This document shows, one piece after another, positions 1-8,031 of a stretch of DNA of 64,000 bases (position 1 is its first letter; every line of letters begins with the position of its first letter). The DNA lies in the NCBI RefSeq assembly GCF_030409225.1, contig NZ_JAUFPK010000006.1, positions 124,001 through 188,000 of the forward strand, written 5' to 3'. A program made the translations under genes and the position numbers. The stretch comes from Aquisalimonas lutea (GTDB taxonomy: Bacteria > Pseudomonadota > Gammaproteobacteria > Nitrococcales > Aquisalimonadaceae). Below the pieces are notes generated by a model, which searched no databases, had not been told where the DNA came from, and was given only the letters and a program-made list of their open reading frames with translations.

Positions 1-120
1 GATGAGACCCGTGCCAAGGTTGTTGAAATGGTCCGGCCCTCCTTTGACCCGTACATACACGGCGTTGAAGTCCGGTTCACCGCCGCTTGCTGGATGATCT
101 GTGCGCGTGCAGGCGCATAA
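1..120 (+). CDS. 3' end of a probable SAM-dependent methyltransferase (partial)
   Basis: The frame is open from base 1 and stops at TAA 118-120, giving about 39 residues that end in RFTAACWMICARAGA. An RFTAACW-type tail is familiar from class I methyltransferases, but no SAM-binding motif lies inside the window, so the assignment rests on the tail alone. The stop codon lies inside an attC-like inverse core site, as is common for integron cassette genes. The start is outside the window. Confidence 0.5.
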   Translation, partial: DETRAKVVEMVRPSFDPYIHGVEVRFTAACWMICARAGA

Positions 121-193
121 CCAAGGGAACGGAGACGGATTGCTTGCACTGCGCTTCGCTTCGTTCTGGCAACCGGTATTCCTCTCGTTAGGC
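115..193 (+). repeat. attC-like (integron cassette) site 1
   Basis: The 79-bp element has the order expected of an attC site. Inverse core GCATAAC (115-121), a 4-base spacer, GGAACGG (126-132), a central region, CCGGTATTCC (173-182), a 4-base spacer, and core GTTAGGC (187-193, a perfect GTTRRRY). GGAA pairs with TTCC and CGG with CCG, leaving GTA unpaired like the extrahelical bases of real attC sites. The outer cores pair except at one base. No integrase gene is in view. Confidence 0.5.
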
Positions 194-216
194 GAACATC
201 GCATTAAGGAGAAGAC

Positions 217-561
217 ATGAAAGTTCATTATCTTGAAATTGTGTCTCATGACGTAGATGCCGTATGTCGAGGTTACGAAGAGACACACAGCGTCCGTTTT
301 GGCGATCAGGAAAATCTCCTCGGAGGAGCGAGAACCTGTGAATTGCCTGATGGTTCTATCATTGGAGTGAGGAGCCCTTTACGGGAAGATGAAGATCCAG
401 TGGTCCGGCCCTATTGGCTTGTAGAGGACATAGACGCGGCCCTGGCCGCAGTTGAATCCCAGGGCGCGCAGGTTGCTATGTCTCCAACCGAAATTCCCGG
501 GAAGGGCAAATTCGCAATATATTTTCTCGGCTCAAACCAGCATGGACTTTGGCAGCTCTGA
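217..561 (+). CDS. VOC (glyoxalase/dioxygenase superfamily) protein
   Basis: A 114-residue single-domain vicinal-oxygen-chelate protein. It opens with the typical beta strand MKVHYLEIV, has a central RPYWLVEDIDAALAAV helix entry, and closes with FAIYFLGSNQHGLWQL, the usual C-terminal strand of this family. VOC domains bind a metal and act on varied small molecules; the substrate here cannot be told. A strong AAGGAG ribosome site precedes the ATG. The gene sits exactly between two attC-like sites, so it may be a mobile gene cassette. Its base composition is more AT-rich than genes further right. Confidence 0.8.
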   Translation: MKVHYLEIVSHDVDAVCRGYEETHSVRFGDQENLLGGARTCELPDGSIIGVRSPLREDEDPVVRPYWLVEDIDAALAAVESQGAQVAMSPTEIPGKGKFAIYFLGSNQHGLWQL

Positions 562-570
562 GTTCATTCT

Positions 571-651
571 GCCCAACCAGCTCACCATGAACCGGATGTC
601 AAAACCTCCGCGTCGCTTCGGTTTTTCTGCCGGAGATGACAGGCGTTATAC
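571..651 (+). repeat. attC-like (integron cassette) site 2
   Basis: This 81-bp element follows the VOC gene and copies the architecture of site 1. Inverse core GCCCAAC (571-577, a perfect RYYYAAC), spacer CAGC, TCACC (582-586), a centre containing AAAACC/GGTTTT, then GGAGATGA (632-639), spacer CAGGC and GTTATAC (645-651). TCACC pairs with GG and TGA, leaving AGA extrahelical. The last core deviates from GTTRRRY at one position, so support is weaker than for site 1. Confidence 0.4.
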
Positions 652-655
652 TATC

Positions 656-952
656 ATGAAACTGAAAGGGTTTTTGTACATAGGAATAGCTCTTTGTCTG
701 TATGGGTTGTATCTACAGCTCACATATCTGTGGGACTTCTTCTCGTATCCTGACAGCCCGGTTCGACACGAATACCTTATAGGCATATTCCTGGTCGGAT
801 TTTACTGGGCTGTCGCCTGGGTTGGATTATTATTGTTTGCCAATTTAAAGAAAGAGTGGTTTTCGATTTTGGAGCGATCGATTGCCAACGTATCAGGTGC
901 ATGTGTCGGGATAGCGTTTCTTGTTTCTGTCGTGTTGGATTTCTCTACTTAG
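656..952 (+). CDS. small membrane protein of unknown function
   Basis: A 98-residue protein starting MKLKGFLYIGIALCLYGLY. Three hydrophobic stretches are visible, at about residues 5-28, 42-64 and 76-95, with a charged KKEW loop before the last. I recognise no family. The open frame extends upstream to 452, but that part overlaps the VOC gene and the attC-like site, so the ATG at 656 is preferred; no strong ribosome site precedes it. Base composition is AT-rich for this window. Confidence 0.55.
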   Translation: MKLKGFLYIGIALCLYGLYLQLTYLWDFFSYPDSPVRHEYLIGIFLVGFYWAVAWVGLLLFANLKKEWFSILERSIANVSGACVGIAFLVSVVLDFST

Positions 953-1184
953 CGTTGAGCTGAAAGGAACCATATTGACACAACAATCGAACAAAGGGGG
1001 TATAGTCCGACGCTTGGATTTTTTCTATCCTTGTTGTTCTTGTGACGCAGCGCGGCTGTACCGTCACGTGAAGAGGAACTACTATGACAAAAACAGGTCA
1101 CTGGCGGTGACGCCGGTATAAGTGGCTGCCTGTAATCGGGAACGACGGGCGGCCCGCATCTGCTTAACCGTTACATGGAATACT
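953..1184. other. AT-rich intergenic stretch with an imperfect hairpin
   Basis: No convincing gene is seen. An imperfect inverted repeat pairs AACAAAGG...TATAG (about 989-1004) with CTATCCTTGTT (about 1025-1036). It could be a terminator or a decayed cassette site, but no attC core motifs match. Confidence 0.3.
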
Positions 1185-1601
1185 ATGATCGATATCGAGT
1201 TTGAAAAGCCGCAATCCGTAACGTGTGACTGTTGTGGAAACTGTGCGACAAAGTTGGTTCGATATGTTTTCAAGGATGGCTTCGCTTACGCTGTTTATCT
1301 GGCGTCCTTTACACCTGATCATTACGATAAGGTCGTTCATGCTGTGGTGGGGTTGGGAAAATGGGGTGAAGATGCTCCGGCAACAGAGCGTACGGCGTTT
1401 GCGATAAGGATCTGGAACGACAACAACCAGTGGGCTGTGTCGGTTCTTGATAGAGATGACTCTCCTTGGGGCAGTGTAGAGTTTCTGGGGCGAATCCTCG
1501 ACCGAGAAGAGGCGGTCTCACACCCATGGATTTCCGAAGTTTTTCACATAACCGATCATATGGTCGCCAAAGATCAGCCGATCATCGAGTACTTCGAGTG
1601 A
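1185..1601 (+). CDS. conserved hypothetical protein with a CxC-CxxC cysteine cluster
   Basis: The preferred start is the ATG at 1185 (MIDIEFEKPQ), giving 138 residues; the open frame begins at 1122 but its first 21 residues look non-coding. Near the N-terminus CDCCGNC resembles a small zinc-binding knuckle. The rest is soluble and mixed alpha/beta, with WGED, WNDNNQWAVSVLDRDDSPWG and a terminal IIEYFE. I cannot assign a function. Composition is AT-rich like the two genes before it. Confidence 0.55.
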   Translation: MIDIEFEKPQSVTCDCCGNCATKLVRYVFKDGFAYAVYLASFTPDHYDKVVHAVVGLGKWGEDAPATERTAFAIRIWNDNNQWAVSVLDRDDSPWGSVEFLGRILDREEAVSHPWISEVFHITDHMVAKDQPIIEYFE

Positions 1602-1616
1602 TTCCGCGTAAAAACT

Positions 1617-1635
1617 GAATCAAGCCGACTGATTC
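1617..1635 (+). terminator. weak hairpin after the AT-rich gene group
   Basis: GAATCA (1617-1622) and TGATTC (1630-1635) form a 6-bp stem with a 7-base loop 15 bases after the stop at 1601. There is no T-run, so this is a weak candidate. Confidence 0.3.
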
Positions 1636-1721
1636 TTCACGAAGTTTTCCGTACATTTGGTGTAAAACGGTGGCGCCACATGGACCTGGTCCATCTCTGA
1701 AGGAGCATGGGGGTTGCCTGA

Positions 1722-1936
1722 GTTCTAGTGACGGGGCTGCACGCTGTTTTTGTAGAGCAGGCAAGAATCCGTCCGGATGAAGTAGCAGGGCTGGGGCAGT
1801 TCATTGAGCTTGAGGTTGTGCTCCGGTCGGAACACGCCGGAGTGGACGGGCGCATGATCGCGGACAGGCCGATGTCAGAGCCTGGCATCGAGCCGTCGGG
1901 CGTGGTCGCTGGGGTGTACGTCGATTCGGTCAGCGA
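1722..1936 (+). pseudogene. remnant of a CYTH-domain (class IV adenylate cyclase-like) protein
   Basis: The frame reads VEQARIRPDEVAGLGQF, then ELEVVLRSE, and later VVAGVYVDS. This matches the C-terminal half of CYTH proteins, where RIHLD.VEGLG.FLELEVVL and a GAY.DLL ending are conserved. A stop at 1719-1721 precedes it, the N-terminal ExExK part is absent, and the frame runs on without a stop of its own into the SDR gene. I read it as a truncated fossil gene. An automatic caller would wrongly fuse it to the SDR. Confidence 0.6.
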
Positions 1937-2036
1937 AGAGCCCAACAACGACTTGGTGGAGCCGACGGCCTGGCGGCCCCGGTTTGTGCTGAGCGCTACG
2001 CGCCAAATCCACATGGCCATGGGCCGGGAGGATCTG

Positions 2037-2783
2037 TTGAAGAAGGTGATGGTGGTTACCGGCGGGAGCCGGGGGATCGGGGCGGCTACCGCCCGGCTTG
2101 GCGCGGCACGGGGCTATGCGGTGTGTGTCAATTACCGGCAAAGCGAGGCCGCCGCTCGCTCCCTTGTTCAAGAGATCGTCAGCGGCGGTGGCCAGGCGAT
2201 CGCCGTCGCAGGCGATGTCGGCTGCGAACCCGATGTCGTGGCATTGTTCGAGGAGATCGATCGCGCTCTCGGACCCGTTACCGCACTGGTCAATAACGCC
2301 GGCGTCCTCGAACGCCAGATGCGCGTCGAGCACATGGACGCGGAACGTCTCACCCGTGTGCTGGCCACCAACGTGACCGGCAGCTTTCTATGCGCGCGCG
2401 AGGCGATCCGGCGCATGTCGACGCGCCATGGTGGGCAGGGTGGAGCCATCGTGAACCTGTCCTCCGCGGCCTCGCGCCTTGGATCCGCGAATGAGTATGT
2501 CGACTACGCCGCGGCGAAAGGGGCAATTGATACCTTCACCATTGGACTCGCCAGAGAAGTTGCCGCAGAGGGCATCCGCGTCAACGCCGTGCGTCCCGGG
2601 GTGATCGACACGGAAATTCATGCGGCGGGCGGTGAACCGGGTCGGGTGGAACGGGTGAAGGCGTCCGTGCCCATGCAGCGGGGCGGAGAAGCCGAGGAAG
2701 TCGCTCGGAGCATTCTCTGGCTGCTCTCGGAAGAGGCCTCCTACTCGACCGGAGCCCTGCTTGATATCTCCGGCGGGAGATAG
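2037..2783 (+). CDS. short-chain dehydrogenase/reductase (YgfF-like)
   Basis: A 248-residue classical SDR. Visible are the cofactor motif TGGSRGIG near the N-terminus, the NNAG motif, and the catalytic triad as Ser in NLSSAAS and YVDYAAAK (YxxxK). It ends in the usual LDISGGR. The whole chain closely resembles the E. coli YgfF family, including HAAGGEPGRVERVK and PMQRGG. Substrate is unknown; NADP-dependent oxidoreduction is expected. The start is placed at TTG 2037, 6 bases after GGGAGG (2025-2030), because residues upstream belong to a CYTH remnant. ATG 2019 is an alternative. Confidence 0.88.
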   Translation: MKKVMVVTGGSRGIGAATARLGAARGYAVCVNYRQSEAAARSLVQEIVSGGGQAIAVAGDVGCEPDVVALFEEIDRALGPVTALVNNAGVLERQMRVEHMDAERLTRVLATNVTGSFLCAREAIRRMSTRHGGQGGAIVNLSSAASRLGSANEYVDYAAAKGAIDTFTIGLAREVAAEGIRVNAVRPGVIDTEIHAAGGEPGRVERVKASVPMQRGGEAEEVARSILWLLSEEASYSTGALLDISGGR

Positions 2784-2972
2784 AGGGCTCGCGCGGGTTC
2801 AGCTTCGCAGCGCAACAGAGATCAGCGCCTGGCGCCGCGCCGCGGCGGTCGGCCAGGCCGCCGCTGAGCGTGGACGTACGGCGCCACTTCAACGAGAACG
2901 CACCCGGCCGTCGATTGCGCGGTGTCTCATCCGACTACTGGGCGTTAGAAGGCGAACCAGGAGGATGATCTC

Positions 2973-3641
2973 GTGCGAAAAGTCATTGTCGGCGCCATGG
3001 TTTCACTGGACGGGGTCATGCAGGCTCCGGGTGGCCCTCAGGAGGACACCACCGGCGGATTCCGCTACGGCGGCTGGGTGGCGCCGCTGGTCGACGACGT
3101 GTTCGGTGAAGCGATCGGAAAGATGTTCGATCAGCCGTTCGACCTGCTGCTGGGACGGAAGACCTACGAGATCTTTGCCGCGCACTGGCCGTATGCCGAG
3201 AACGGGCCCGATGATTCCATCGCCAGAGCCTTCAACTCGGTCAAGAAGTACGTGGCGACCCGCAGGGGTCTGGAGCTGACCTGGAAGAACTCGGTGGCCC
3301 TTCGCGATGCCGCGTCCGATGTCGCCAGACTGAAGCAGGAAGACGGCCCCGCACTCCTTACGCAAGGCAGTACCGACCTGATCCGGACGCTGCTTGCGGG
3401 CGACCTCGTCGACGAGATCAGGCTGTTCACATTCCCGGTGGTGCTCGGGGGAGGCAAGAGGCTGGTCGACAATGACGCCAGGGCAGCGGCGTTTGAGCTG
3501 GCCGCCAGCCGCGTGTCGCCCAACGGTATCGTAATCGCGCATTATGTGCGTGATGGCGCGGTGGAGGTCGGCGACTTCGCCATGGACCCTCCGACGCCGG
3601 CGGAGGTTGCGCGGCGAGAGAAGATGCAGCGAGAGGGCTAG
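2973..3641 (+). CDS. dihydrofolate reductase family protein (RibD C-terminal-like)
   Basis: A 222-residue protein with GTG start, preceded at 8 bases by AGGAGG (2959-2964). It has the family hallmarks: an N-terminal strand and SLDGVMQAPGG, the GRKTYEIFAAHWP motif, and VVLGGGKRLV near residue 155. These proteins share the DHFR/RibD fold and bind NADPH, but most family members have no known substrate. The last 30 residues, after VRDG, are a charged tail. It stands alone in its transcription unit with about 190 bp upstream. Confidence 0.88.
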   Translation: MRKVIVGAMVSLDGVMQAPGGPQEDTTGGFRYGGWVAPLVDDVFGEAIGKMFDQPFDLLLGRKTYEIFAAHWPYAENGPDDSIARAFNSVKKYVATRRGLELTWKNSVALRDAASDVARLKQEDGPALLTQGSTDLIRTLLAGDLVDEIRLFTFPVVLGGGKRLVDNDARAAAFELAASRVSPNGIVIAHYVRDGAVEVGDFAMDPPTPAEVARREKMQREG

Positions 3642-3783
3642 CGGTCCGCCGGCAGGCTCCCGGCCTTCAGGGGATGCGCGCCTGACCGGCGTCGCTGGAA
3701 ACGAGCCGGACAGGACTGTCCCGATGCGAGGGCCCGCACGCTCTATGGATGACACAGGCGCGAAGATGGCGCGAGGAACGCAC

Positions 3784-4425
3784 ATGGGCGACAAGGATGC
3801 GCGGTTCTGGGATAGGGCTGCCCGGAAATATGCCGCTTCCCCGATCGGCGATGAGGCCGGCTTCGAGAGGACGCTGGCACGTACACGCGCACTCATCCCG
3901 GGGGCGCGAGCCGTGGAGCTGGGCTGCGGCACGGGTACGGCGGCCCTGCGCCTCGCGGACGCCGCAGGGAGCTATCTCGCCACGGACATCTCCGGGGGCA
4001 TGATCGCCATTGCGCAAGAGAAGCTTGAAGACGCCCGCCGGACGGGCTTCAACGGCCAGCTCAGCTTCCGCCAGGCGACCGCCGGCATATTGGCCGATGA
4101 AGGTGCCCGGTACGATGCCGTGCTGGGCTTCAACTATCTTCACCTGGCCGGCGACCTGGCCGCCGTGCTCGGCCATATCCGCAGCTTGCTCGTGCCGGGC
4201 GGGCTCTTTATCTCCAAGACGCCCTGCGTCGGCGACATGAACCCGCTCGTCCGGCTGGCCATTCCGCTGATGCGCCTCGTGGGCAAGGCACCCGGCGTGA
4301 CCACCTTCTCCGCCGCTTCGCTCGCGGAAGCGATCAGCGCGGCCGGTTTTGAGATTCTGGAGAACGAGCGCCACGGCTCAAAGAAGCGAGATCTCCGTCC
4401 CTTCATCGCTGCCCGAGCCTTGTGA
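3784..4425 (+). CDS. class I SAM-dependent methyltransferase
   Basis: A 213-residue protein starting MGDKDARFWDRAARKYAASP. Motif I is VELGCGTGTAAL at about residue 38, followed by an acidic end of strand 2 (YLATDISGGM) and motif GFNYLHLAG at strand 4. It ends with a short SKKRDLRPFIAARAL tail. It probably methylates a small molecule; the substrate is unknown. The open frame extends upstream to 3544 but overlaps the previous gene, so ATG 3784 is chosen. Confidence 0.85.
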   Translation: MGDKDARFWDRAARKYAASPIGDEAGFERTLARTRALIPGARAVELGCGTGTAALRLADAAGSYLATDISGGMIAIAQEKLEDARRTGFNGQLSFRQATAGILADEGARYDAVLGFNYLHLAGDLAAVLGHIRSLLVPGGLFISKTPCVGDMNPLVRLAIPLMRLVGKAPGVTTFSAASLAEAISAAGFEILENERHGSKKRDLRPFIAARAL

Positions 4426-4575
4426 CGGCGAACAAGGAGAGGGGGGATTGAGCCGGCAAGTGCTCCCATTCCGACGGGTTTCTCCTGTGGCACTCCGGGT
4501 TCGGCGGGTTAAACTGGATGGTGTGCAGCACATCGCGGCCCAGGGATTCTTTGGATACAGGGAAGCGGAACCACG

Positions 4576-5001
4576 ATGAAGGAGCCGGAAGGGAAGGGAC
4601 CGCCTCTGCTCTCGGGGGGCAACCCCCAGATTCCGAAAGGCGACGGCGACGCTCCCGTGCAGGCCTACATCGCGGCCATGCCGGGCTGGAAGCGGGATGT
4701 CGGGCGCCGTCTCGACGCGCTCATCGTGCGCACCGTCCCCGGGGTGCGGAAAGCCGTACGCTGGAACTCGCCCTTTTACGGCGTTGACGGGCAGGGCTGG
4801 TTCCTGAGCTGCCACTGCTTCACGAAATACGTGAAGGTGACCTTTCTCAACGGCGCGGAACTGCGTCCCCTTCCTCCTGTCGAGTCAAAGCACGAGCGTG
4901 TGCGTTACTGCCACATTCATGAAGGAGAGCGGTTCGACGAGGAACGTTTCGCAGACTGGATCAAGCAAGCATCGCAGTTGCCTGGCGATAACCTGTTCTG
5001 A
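4576..5001 (+). CDS. DUF1801 domain protein
   Basis: A 141-residue soluble protein. VQAYIAAMPGWKRDVGRRLDALI followed by VRKAVRWNSPFYG and FTKYVKVTFLNGAEL is the DUF1801 pattern, a fold related to frataxin-like YdhG proteins. The biochemical role is unknown. The first 25 residues are low-complexity and may be a mis-annotated leader, but no better start is seen. The next gene follows closely on the same strand. Confidence 0.8.
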   Translation: MKEPEGKGPPLLSGGNPQIPKGDGDAPVQAYIAAMPGWKRDVGRRLDALIVRTVPGVRKAVRWNSPFYGVDGQGWFLSCHCFTKYVKVTFLNGAELRPLPPVESKHERVRYCHIHEGERFDEERFADWIKQASQLPGDNLF

Positions 5002-5049
5002 TGCGGCCACGCTTCACCGGTGATACCAGCACGGACCAAGAGCTTTACC

Positions 5050-5328
5050 ATGAGTAGCGAGCATCGTATCGATAGCCCGATCACCCTTACCATCGGCCAC
5101 GAGCGGCTGGTTATTCGGCGCCGTTATGAAGTGATCAGTATTCTTAATGACTTTTTCATAGCGATCTGGTTCCTCCTGGGGAGCGTCTTCTTTCTGTATC
5201 CGTCACTGGAGACGGCCGGCGCCTGGCTGTTCGTCATTGGCAGCTTCCAGTTCCTGATCCGGCCAACGATCCGTCTCGTGGCCCGCATTCACGTGCAACG
5301 GGTGCCGGAAGGCAACTGGCAGTTCTAG
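5050..5328 (+). CDS. YrhK-domain membrane protein
   Basis: A 92-residue protein when started at ATG 5050 (MSSEHRIDSP); a GTG at 5020 would add ten residues. It contains RRYEVISILNDFFIAIWFLLG, a second hydrophobic segment AGAWLFVIGSFQFLIRP and a basic end RLVARIHVQRV, which is the YrhK domain pattern. Two membrane helices are expected in the inner membrane. The function of the family is unknown. Confidence 0.75.
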   Translation: MSSEHRIDSPITLTIGHERLVIRRRYEVISILNDFFIAIWFLLGSVFFLYPSLETAGAWLFVIGSFQFLIRPTIRLVARIHVQRVPEGNWQF

Positions 5329-5479
5329 TTCATGGGGGGTGATTTCAGTCATTGATCGCTGACTGTTGCGCACTCATCGAGAAGCGGGAAAGGCGGCATC
5401 TGCTCCTGGGGACGTCGATCCGGCGGTTGCCGGCCGCACGTGGGCAGCGGAGCCGATCCGTATACCGGGGGATCCATCA

Positions 5480-5845
5480 ATGCAGCGGGATGTTGTCAAC
5501 CTGGCCGAGAAGCTCGGCAAGTTTTCCGACCACTGGGCGCCGCGCGTGGTCGCCGAGATGAACGACTACCAGTTCAAGCTCGCCAAGTTCCAGGGCGAGT
5601 TCGTGTGGCATGACCACAAGGACACCGACGAGGTTTTCCTGGTGGTCAAGGGGGCAATGGGCATTGCGCTTCGCGACGGGGTGGTCCACCTGTCGGAGGG
5701 CGACATGTACGTGGTCCCCAGGGGCACGGAGCACAAGCCGTTCGCCGAGGAGGAGTGCCACGTGCTCCTGGTCGAGCCGCGGGGTGTGGTCAACACGGGT
5801 GAGGCAGGCGGGGAGCTCGAGGCGGACAACGACGTCTGGGTATAG
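5480..5845 (+). CDS. cupin domain protein
   Basis: A 121-residue single cupin. EFVWHDHKDTDEVFLVVKG carries the first cupin motif (G/H-x-H-x-x-x-x-E) and GDMYVVPRGTEHKP the second, so the usual His/His/Glu/His metal site is intact. Cupins of this size act as small isomerases, dioxygenases or sensors; the substrate is unknown. The longer open frame from 5366 has no domain content, so the ATG at 5480 is used. A TrpF homologue follows 50 bp downstream. Confidence 0.82.
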   Translation: MQRDVVNLAEKLGKFSDHWAPRVVAEMNDYQFKLAKFQGEFVWHDHKDTDEVFLVVKGAMGIALRDGVVHLSEGDMYVVPRGTEHKPFAEEECHVLLVEPRGVVNTGEAGGELEADNDVWV

Positions 5846-5895
5846 CGCCGGATCGCCCGGTACGCGGATTGTTTCGTCGATGCAGGGAGTGATGG

Positions 5896-6549
5896 ATGGT
5901 ACGAGCGAAGATCTGCTGTATCAGCTCGGTGGCGGAGGCGCGCGTCGCGGTCAGGGCGGGTGCATCCGCGCTGGGGCTGGTCTCCGAGATGCCGAGCGGG
6001 CCGGGGGTGATCACCGAGGATGCCATCGCGGAGATCGCCGCCTCGGTGCCGCCGCCCGTGGGCACCTTTTTCCTTACCAGCCGGACGGATCCCGGGGAGA
6101 TCGTCGCGCAGCAGCAGCGCTGCGGCGTGAACACCATCCAGATCTGCGACCGCCTGGCGCCCGGCGCGCACGCGACGCTGCGGGCCTCGCTGCCCGGGGT
6201 GTCGCTGGTGCAGGTCGTGCACGTCAGGGACGCCGCCTCGGTGGATGAAGCCCTGGAGGTCAGCCGTGCGGTGGACGCGATCCTGCTGGATTCGGGGAAC
6301 CAGTCCCTGCCGGTGAAGGAGCTCGGCGGCACCGGGCGAACCCACGACTGGTCGCTCAGTAGGAGCATCGTCCAGGGCGTGGACGTCCCCGTGTTTCTCG
6401 CCGGCGGCCTGCATGCCGACAACGTCGGCGAGGCGATTCGCGCCGTCCGGCCGTTCGGCGTCGATCTGTGCACGGGGGTGCGTACGGACGGGTCTCTGGA
6501 CGACCACAAGCTGGCCACCTTCATGGCGGCGGTTGCGGCGGCTGCCTGA
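5896..6549 (+). CDS. phosphoribosylanthranilate isomerase homologue (orphan TrpF-like)
   Basis: A 217-residue TIM-barrel protein. It starts MVRAKICCISS, which keeps the catalytic cysteine of the TrpF KICG motif but has Cys in place of the following Gly. AILLDSGN carries the expected catalytic aspartate and VFLAGGLHADNV the phosphate-binding loop. TrpF converts phosphoribosylanthranilate to CdRP in tryptophan synthesis, but no other trp gene is nearby; the neighbours are a cupin and a glycosyltransferase. It could be a paralogue with another substrate. The next gene begins 15 bp after the stop, suggesting one transcript. Confidence 0.75.
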   Translation: MVRAKICCISSVAEARVAVRAGASALGLVSEMPSGPGVITEDAIAEIAASVPPPVGTFFLTSRTDPGEIVAQQQRCGVNTIQICDRLAPGAHATLRASLPGVSLVQVVHVRDAASVDEALEVSRAVDAILLDSGNQSLPVKELGGTGRTHDWSLSRSIVQGVDVPVFLAGGLHADNVGEAIRAVRPFGVDLCTGVRTDGSLDDHKLATFMAAVAAAA

Positions 6550-6563
6550 CCGCCGGCGCGTCC

Positions 6564-7841
6564 ATGAACGTATTCATCACCACGTACGGCACGCGCGGGG
6601 ATGTCCAGCCCTACGTCGCCCTGGGCCAGGGACTGCAGGCCGCCGGCCACCACGTGACGCTCGCCACCAGTGAGCGCTTCCGCGGCTTCGTCGAGGAGCA
6701 CGGTCTTGCCTACGGGTACATGAACGACGGCCTCCTGGCGCTCCTCGACACGGAGCAGGGCCGCGAGATCCTCGAGAACACCGACAGCATGCTCGCCGTC
6801 GTGCGGCGAACCCTCGCCACGAGGAAGCAGCTCGCCCCCGTGCAGGCGGCGCTGCTGGAGGAGGGCTGGGCGAGTGCGCGGAAGTCCGACCCGGACGTGA
6901 TCCTGTTCCACCCCAAGGCCTACGGCGGGCCCCACTTCGCCGAGAAGCTCGGGGTGCCGGCCATCGCGGCCCTGGTCGTGCCGATGCTGCTGCCGACCGC
7001 GGAGCATCCGCACATCGGGTTTCCCCGCCTGAGGCTGGGCGGATGGTACAACCGCGCCACGTACCGTGCGGTCCGGGTCTTGATGGCACTGTCCGCCGGG
7101 CGGCACGTCCGCGCATGGCGCGCGGCGAACAACCTGCCCCCGCAGCGGCGGCTCGACATCTTTCGCACGGCCGGTGGTGCGCCCATCCCCGTTCTTCACG
7201 GTTTCAGCCGGCACGTGGTGCCCGTACCGTCGGACTGGCCGACAATCGCCACGACCACCGGGTACTGGTTCCTCGCGCAGGACGAGCACGAGGGTGTTTC
7301 GACGGCGATCGAGGCGTTTCTGGAGGCGGGTCCGCCGCCGGCCTATATCGGCTTCGGCTCGATGACCGGCGGGTTCACGGAGGACTTAGAGCGGTTCATC
7401 ATCGATGCGCTCCGGGAAGCCGGAGTGCGGGGGATCGTCGCCACGGGCCGGGGCGGTGCGCCTCGCGAGGCGATCCCGGGTACTGTTCTGCTGATCGATC
7501 AGGTCCCGCACGACCGGCTTTTCCCGCGCATGGCGGCGGTGGTCCATCACGGCGGTGCCGGCACCACCGCCGCCGCCCTGCGGGCGGGAACGCCCGCTGT
7601 TACCGTGCCGTTCTTCGGCGACCAGTTCTACTGGGGGCATCGTGTTCACGCGCTGGGTGCGGGCTGCCGCCCGATTCCCTGGAAGAAGCTCACCGTCGCC
7701 GCCATGGCGGCGGCCATCAGGGAAGCGACGTCAGACCCTGCGATGAAACGCAGGGCCGACGAGCTGGGCGGAATTCTCGGTCAGGAGGACGGGGTCGGGA
7801 ATGCGGTGGCCGCGGTCGAGAGGATTGTGCAAGGCGGCTGA
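6564..7841 (+). CDS. GT1-type glycosyltransferase (UDP-glycosyltransferase/YjiC-like)
   Basis: A 425-residue GT-B enzyme. The N-terminus MNVFITTYGTRGDVQPYVALGQGLQ is the acceptor-domain start of the sterol/antibiotic glucosyltransferase group. The C-terminal donor-binding motif HHGGAGTTAAALRAGTP followed by VPFFGDQFYWG is intact. It likely transfers a nucleotide-activated sugar to a lipophilic acceptor or xenobiotic. The start is at ATG 6564; the frame is open from 6468 but that part overlaps the TrpF-like gene. Confidence 0.87.
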   Translation: MNVFITTYGTRGDVQPYVALGQGLQAAGHHVTLATSERFRGFVEEHGLAYGYMNDGLLALLDTEQGREILENTDSMLAVVRRTLATRKQLAPVQAALLEEGWASARKSDPDVILFHPKAYGGPHFAEKLGVPAIAALVVPMLLPTAEHPHIGFPRLRLGGWYNRATYRAVRVLMALSAGRHVRAWRAANNLPPQRRLDIFRTAGGAPIPVLHGFSRHVVPVPSDWPTIATTTGYWFLAQDEHEGVSTAIEAFLEAGPPPAYIGFGSMTGGFTEDLERFIIDALREAGVRGIVATGRGGAPREAIPGTVLLIDQVPHDRLFPRMAAVVHHGGAGTTAAALRAGTPAVTVPFFGDQFYWGHRVHALGAGCRPIPWKKLTVAAMAAAIREATSDPAMKRRADELGGILGQEDGVGNAVAAVERIVQGG

Positions 7842-8031
7842 GTCCCCGGCGGAGGTTCTTTTCTGCTGCAGGGGCAGCCCGTTCCGTCACCGCTTGCCGT
7901 TGTATGATGCCACCTGGGTGGCGGGTTGGCGTGAGCAGTCGGGAGGCGTTTGTTCTCGCACTTCAGCACTCCATGCGCTGCTCTTGTCGGGCCGCCTCGC
8001 TCCAGGGCAAGCAAAAGGGGAAAGTGTCGAC

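Noticed and set aside
954-1036. A GTTGAGC core (954-960) after the small membrane gene and a hairpin near 990-1036 as a third attC site
   Set aside because: The core is a good GTTRRRY match, but no RYYYAAC partner lies at a suitable distance upstream and the hairpin's ends do not match the cores.
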